A DNA stretch of 64,000 bases from CAVSUZ01 sp963791885 (lineage in GTDB: Bacteria; Pseudomonadota; Alphaproteobacteria; Acetobacterales; Acetobacteraceae). Shown one piece after another: positions 61,984-64,000 of this stretch (positions are counted from its first letter, which is position 1; each line of letters starts with the position of its first letter). The notes under the pieces were generated by a model, which saw only the letters and a list, made by a program, of their open reading frames with translations, did no database searches and was not told where the DNA came from. The stretch is taken from assembly GCA_963791885.1 (NCBI GenBank), contig CAWBUL010000006.1:2046001-2110000 (forward strand). The letters are read 5' to 3'. Made by a program: the position numbers and the translations under genes.

Positions 61984-62367
61984 TCAGCCGCGCTGGATGA
62001 GTTCGATCAGTACGTTCTCGGGCCCGCGCAGGAAGGCGATGCGTACGCCGGGCCGGATGGTGTTGGGTTCCATGGTGAAGGTGACGCCTTTGGCTTTCAG
62101 TGCGCTGACCGTGCTGTCGATGTCCTTCACTGTGAGTCCAATGTGCTCCAGGCCGTAACAGGGGGTTTCCGGTGCTGGATGCGTGGTGAGCGACGGGTTG
62201 GCCGGGGCGATGAAGACCGGCTGGCCGCCGAGATTGAGATCGATGCGCGTGGTCCCGCCCTGAGGCGTGCGGATGACCTCGGCTTCCAGTTTGTCGGCGT
62301 ACCAGGCCGCGGTGGCCTCCGGGTTCGGGCTGCGAAGGTGGATGTGTTCCCAGGTAAACGTGCCCAT
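61984..62367 (-). CDS. VOC family (glyoxalase-like) protein
   Basis: 127 residues: FTWEHIHLRSPNPEATAAWYADKL opens the first half and YGLEHIGLTVKDIDSTVSALKAKGV the second, with ENVLIELIQRG at the end carrying the metal-ligand Glu. A single VOC module works as a dimer and needs a divalent metal. Its reaction is not predictable. Confidence 0.88.
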   Translation of the reverse strand: MGTFTWEHIHLRSPNPEATAAWYADKLEAEVIRTPQGGTTRIDLNLGGQPVFIAPANPSLTTHPAPETPCYGLEHIGLTVKDIDSTVSALKAKGVTFTMEPNTIRPGVRIAFLRGPENVLIELIQRG

Positions 62368-62434
62368 AAGTGCTCCTATTTTTTGCGAGCGAGATTCACG
62401 TGCTCTGACCTTCGGCCTCGCACGATCTCGCTCT

Positions 62435-63832
62435 CTACTCCCCCGCCAGACGAATCGGATGCGCAGGCGGCGCCGCGTGGCGCCAGAGCGCGGTGACGTC
62501 CGGCGTGTGGTCGAGGTTCAGGATAGCATCGGCAAGGCGCGTGGCCTGCTCGGCGCCGAGAATGGCGTCAGCGAGGCCGTGGAACTTGGCGCGCAGCTCG
62601 TCCTCGGTGAGGAAGTTGCTCGGTTCGCCCTTGGGGACGGCGACCATGCGGGTGTGGGTCTGGCCGGCGGCGCGGATGGTGAGCTTGCCGGCCATGTTCG
62701 CGGGGAACTCGGCCTGCACGTCATTGTCGTTGACGCAGGTGATTTTGGGCATCAAGGCGCGGAGGGCCGGGTCCTGGAGGTGCTGGTAGCTGTCCCAGTC
62801 CATCTTGCCGGCGAGCAGGGCGGAGGCGACGACGAAGGGGCCGCTGAACTGGCCGTCGACGGTGTTGCGGGGGTCGGACTTCTTCGCCGCTGGCTCGCCG
62901 ACAAGCAGCATCCCGGCCTTGGGAAGGCCGATGGTGATGGACTCGATGGCATTCGGGTCGGCGATCTCCTCGCGAAGCGCGAGAGCGGCGTCGATGGCGG
63001 CGTGGCCATAGCGGCAGGACGGGTAGGGTTTCACAGCGGTCTGCATCAGCTCGAACTCGGTGCCGAGATTCTGCAGGGCGCGTTCCGGGGTGGGGTTGGG
63101 GGCGTAGGCACGCATGAAGCCGTGCGGGCCTTCCAGGGCCTGGGCGGCTCCTTTGAAGCCCTCGCGAACCAGGGTGGCGGCAACGAGGCCGTTGGTGGCG
63201 GCCCAGCCGACCTGTGAGCGCTTGGTCCAGGCGCCGTTGACCAGGAACTCCAGGCTGCCGGCGCACTGGCTGAGCACGGTGCCGAGGGCGCTTTCGATGC
63301 CATCGGCGCCGAGGCCGAAGACGCGGGCGGCGGCCGCGGCGGCACCGAACGCGCCGCAAGTGGCGGTGGGATGGAAGCCGCGGTCGTAATGGGCTTGGGC
63401 GGGCAGGGCGAGGGCGACGCGGCAGGTGATCTCATAGCCGGCGACGATGGCGGCGAGGACGTCGGCACCGGAGGCGCCGACCATCTCTCCGGCGGCGAGG
63501 GCCGCGGGGATGACGGGCGCGCCGGGGTGGAGGCTGGCGGCGGCGTGGGTGTCGTCGAAATCGAGCGAGTGGGCGAGGGCACCGTTCAGGAAGGCGGCGC
63601 CGGCGGGGCCATAGCGATGATCGTCACCGAAGACGCCGCAGGTGCCGATGGCCATACCGGTCGCGCGGACCATGCCGAGGAAGGAGGGTGTGCTCTCGGC
63701 GTCGTGCCGGGCGCGGACGATGTTGCCGACCAGATCGAGGAGCAGGAAGCGGGTGCGTGCGATGACCTCGGGAGGGAGCGCTGAGAGGGACAGGCTGGCG
63801 GCAAAGCTGGATAGTTTAGCGGTCACGGCCAT
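62435..63832 (-). CDS. MmgE/PrpD family protein
   Basis: 465 residues with the family profile: ARTRFLLLDLVGNIVRAR, FLNGALAHSLDFDDTHAAASLHPGAPVIPAALA, FHPTATCGAFGAAAAAAR and PYPSCRYGHAAIDAAL. Relatives include 2-methylcitrate dehydratase and cis-aconitate decarboxylase, but many are uncharacterised and here no methylcitrate genes are adjacent. It heads the transcript with the VOC and HSL-type hydrolase genes. Confidence 0.92.
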   Translation of the reverse strand: MAVTAKLSSFAASLSLSALPPEVIARTRFLLLDLVGNIVRARHDAESTPSFLGMVRATGMAIGTCGVFGDDHRYGPAGAAFLNGALAHSLDFDDTHAAASLHPGAPVIPAALAAGEMVGASGADVLAAIVAGYEITCRVALALPAQAHYDRGFHPTATCGAFGAAAAAARVFGLGADGIESALGTVLSQCAGSLEFLVNGAWTKRSQVGWAATNGLVAATLVREGFKGAAQALEGPHGFMRAYAPNPTPERALQNLGTEFELMQTAVKPYPSCRYGHAAIDAALALREEIADPNAIESITIGLPKAGMLLVGEPAAKKSDPRNTVDGQFSGPFVVASALLAGKMDWDSYQHLQDPALRALMPKITCVNDNDVQAEFPANMAGKLTIRAAGQTHTRMVAVPKGEPSNFLTEDELRAKFHGLADAILGAEQATRLADAILNLDHTPDVTALWRHAAPPAHPIRLAGE

Positions 63833-63966
63833 GGGCGCACTCCTTGCTCAGGCGGCAATCTATCGCTCTCTGCGTCAGGTGTCAGGCCGGACTCCTTGCT
63901 GGCCTGGTGGCATGAGCAGTAGTCTTCGTCTGGACGCTAATAACACGTGCCAGCGGAGGGAGAGAG

Positions 63967-64000
63967 ATGCCGAAATACGTTATCGAACGGGATATCCCCG
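63967..64000 (+). CDS. DUF4242 family protein, start only
   Basis: GGAGGGAGAGAG precedes an ATG, then MPKYVIERDIP up to the window edge. This opening is characteristic of small DUF4242 proteins (about 90 residues, ferredoxin-like fold). It is divergent from the MmgE/PrpD gene. Only 11 codons are visible. Confidence 0.65.
   Translation, partial: MPKYVIERDIP

Noticed and set aside
1..64000. CRISPR arrays, phage genes and rRNA
   Set aside because: No regularly spaced identical repeats with unique spacers, no phage structural genes and no rRNA signatures were seen. The closest pattern, the three GTCTC elements at 42.5 kb, has unequal spacing and no cas genes nearby.

Overview
The window is GC-rich chromosomal DNA (roughly two thirds G+C by eye). 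It looks alphaproteobacterial, most likely Rhodospirillales/Acetobacteraceae. This rests on gene content and style: a dprA-topA pair, many binding-protein-dependent ABC importers, a branched-chain amino acid importer, hydantoinase HyuA/HyuB, a PEP-CTERM protein and strong GC3 bias. The genus is not established.

Layout. 1-700: the start of an IS1-type transposase, a degenerate tRNA-Glu-like sequence and a hairpin. 0.7-1.5 kb: an unassigned winged-helix-like gene. 1.7-10.6 kb: a catabolic locus with a GMC oxidoreductase, a polar amino acid type ABC importer, two deacetylase-fold proteins, an XRE-cupin regulator, a TRAP-type binding protein and a divergent ureohydrolase. Both promoter regions of this locus carry the palindrome TCAAG-N3-CTTGA. 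10.7-12.7 kb: an IS5-family element inserted exactly at the left junction of an IS630-family element. 12.8-16.6 kb: sterol desaturase, a tiny PEP-CTERM protein, YggS, a frameshifted PhoR-like kinase and a Cys-rich protein. 16.6-22.7 kb: hyuB, hyuA, a glyoxalase-like gene and otsA, probably one operon. 22.8-29.5 kb: a glycosyltransferase and a complete Liv-type importer. 29.8-32.8 kb: an isoquinoline 1-oxidoreductase-like molybdenum enzyme with its 2Fe-2S subunit and cytochrome c. 33.1-39.0 kb: a lone ABC permease, an ACT-like protein with a structured leader, and an RND pump plus adaptor. 39.0-45.8 kb: DUF1445, FUSC, PlsY, a repeat-rich intergenic region, a deacetylase, a GNAT enzyme, two gene remnants and SatP. 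45.9-46.3 kb: two candidate small RNAs. 46.4-51 kb: dprA, topA and a PemK-like toxin-antitoxin pair. 51-58.5 kb: a tightly packed operon of MFS transporter, esterase, amidohydrolase and PotABCD-type importer. 58.5-64 kb: a ClC channel, an HSL-type hydrolase, a VOC protein, MmgE/PrpD and the start of a DUF4242 gene.

Genes repeatedly pair uptake with catabolism. The 3-10 kb locus imports and hydrolyses an unknown nitrogenous compound under one local regulator. The 51-58 kb operon imports a compound and cleaves ester and amide or peptide bonds.

Five otherwise well-conserved genes (deacetylase, phoR, livM, molybdenum subunit, dprA) each carry a single 1-nt frameshift, and the RND pump carries about twelve. 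The translations stay conserved on both sides, so sequencing error is at least as likely as real decay.

The most novel-looking signals are a 55-56 bp repeat with three GTCTC boxes (five full copies), the shared operator, the two candidate small RNAs, and the structured leader near 33.95 kb.
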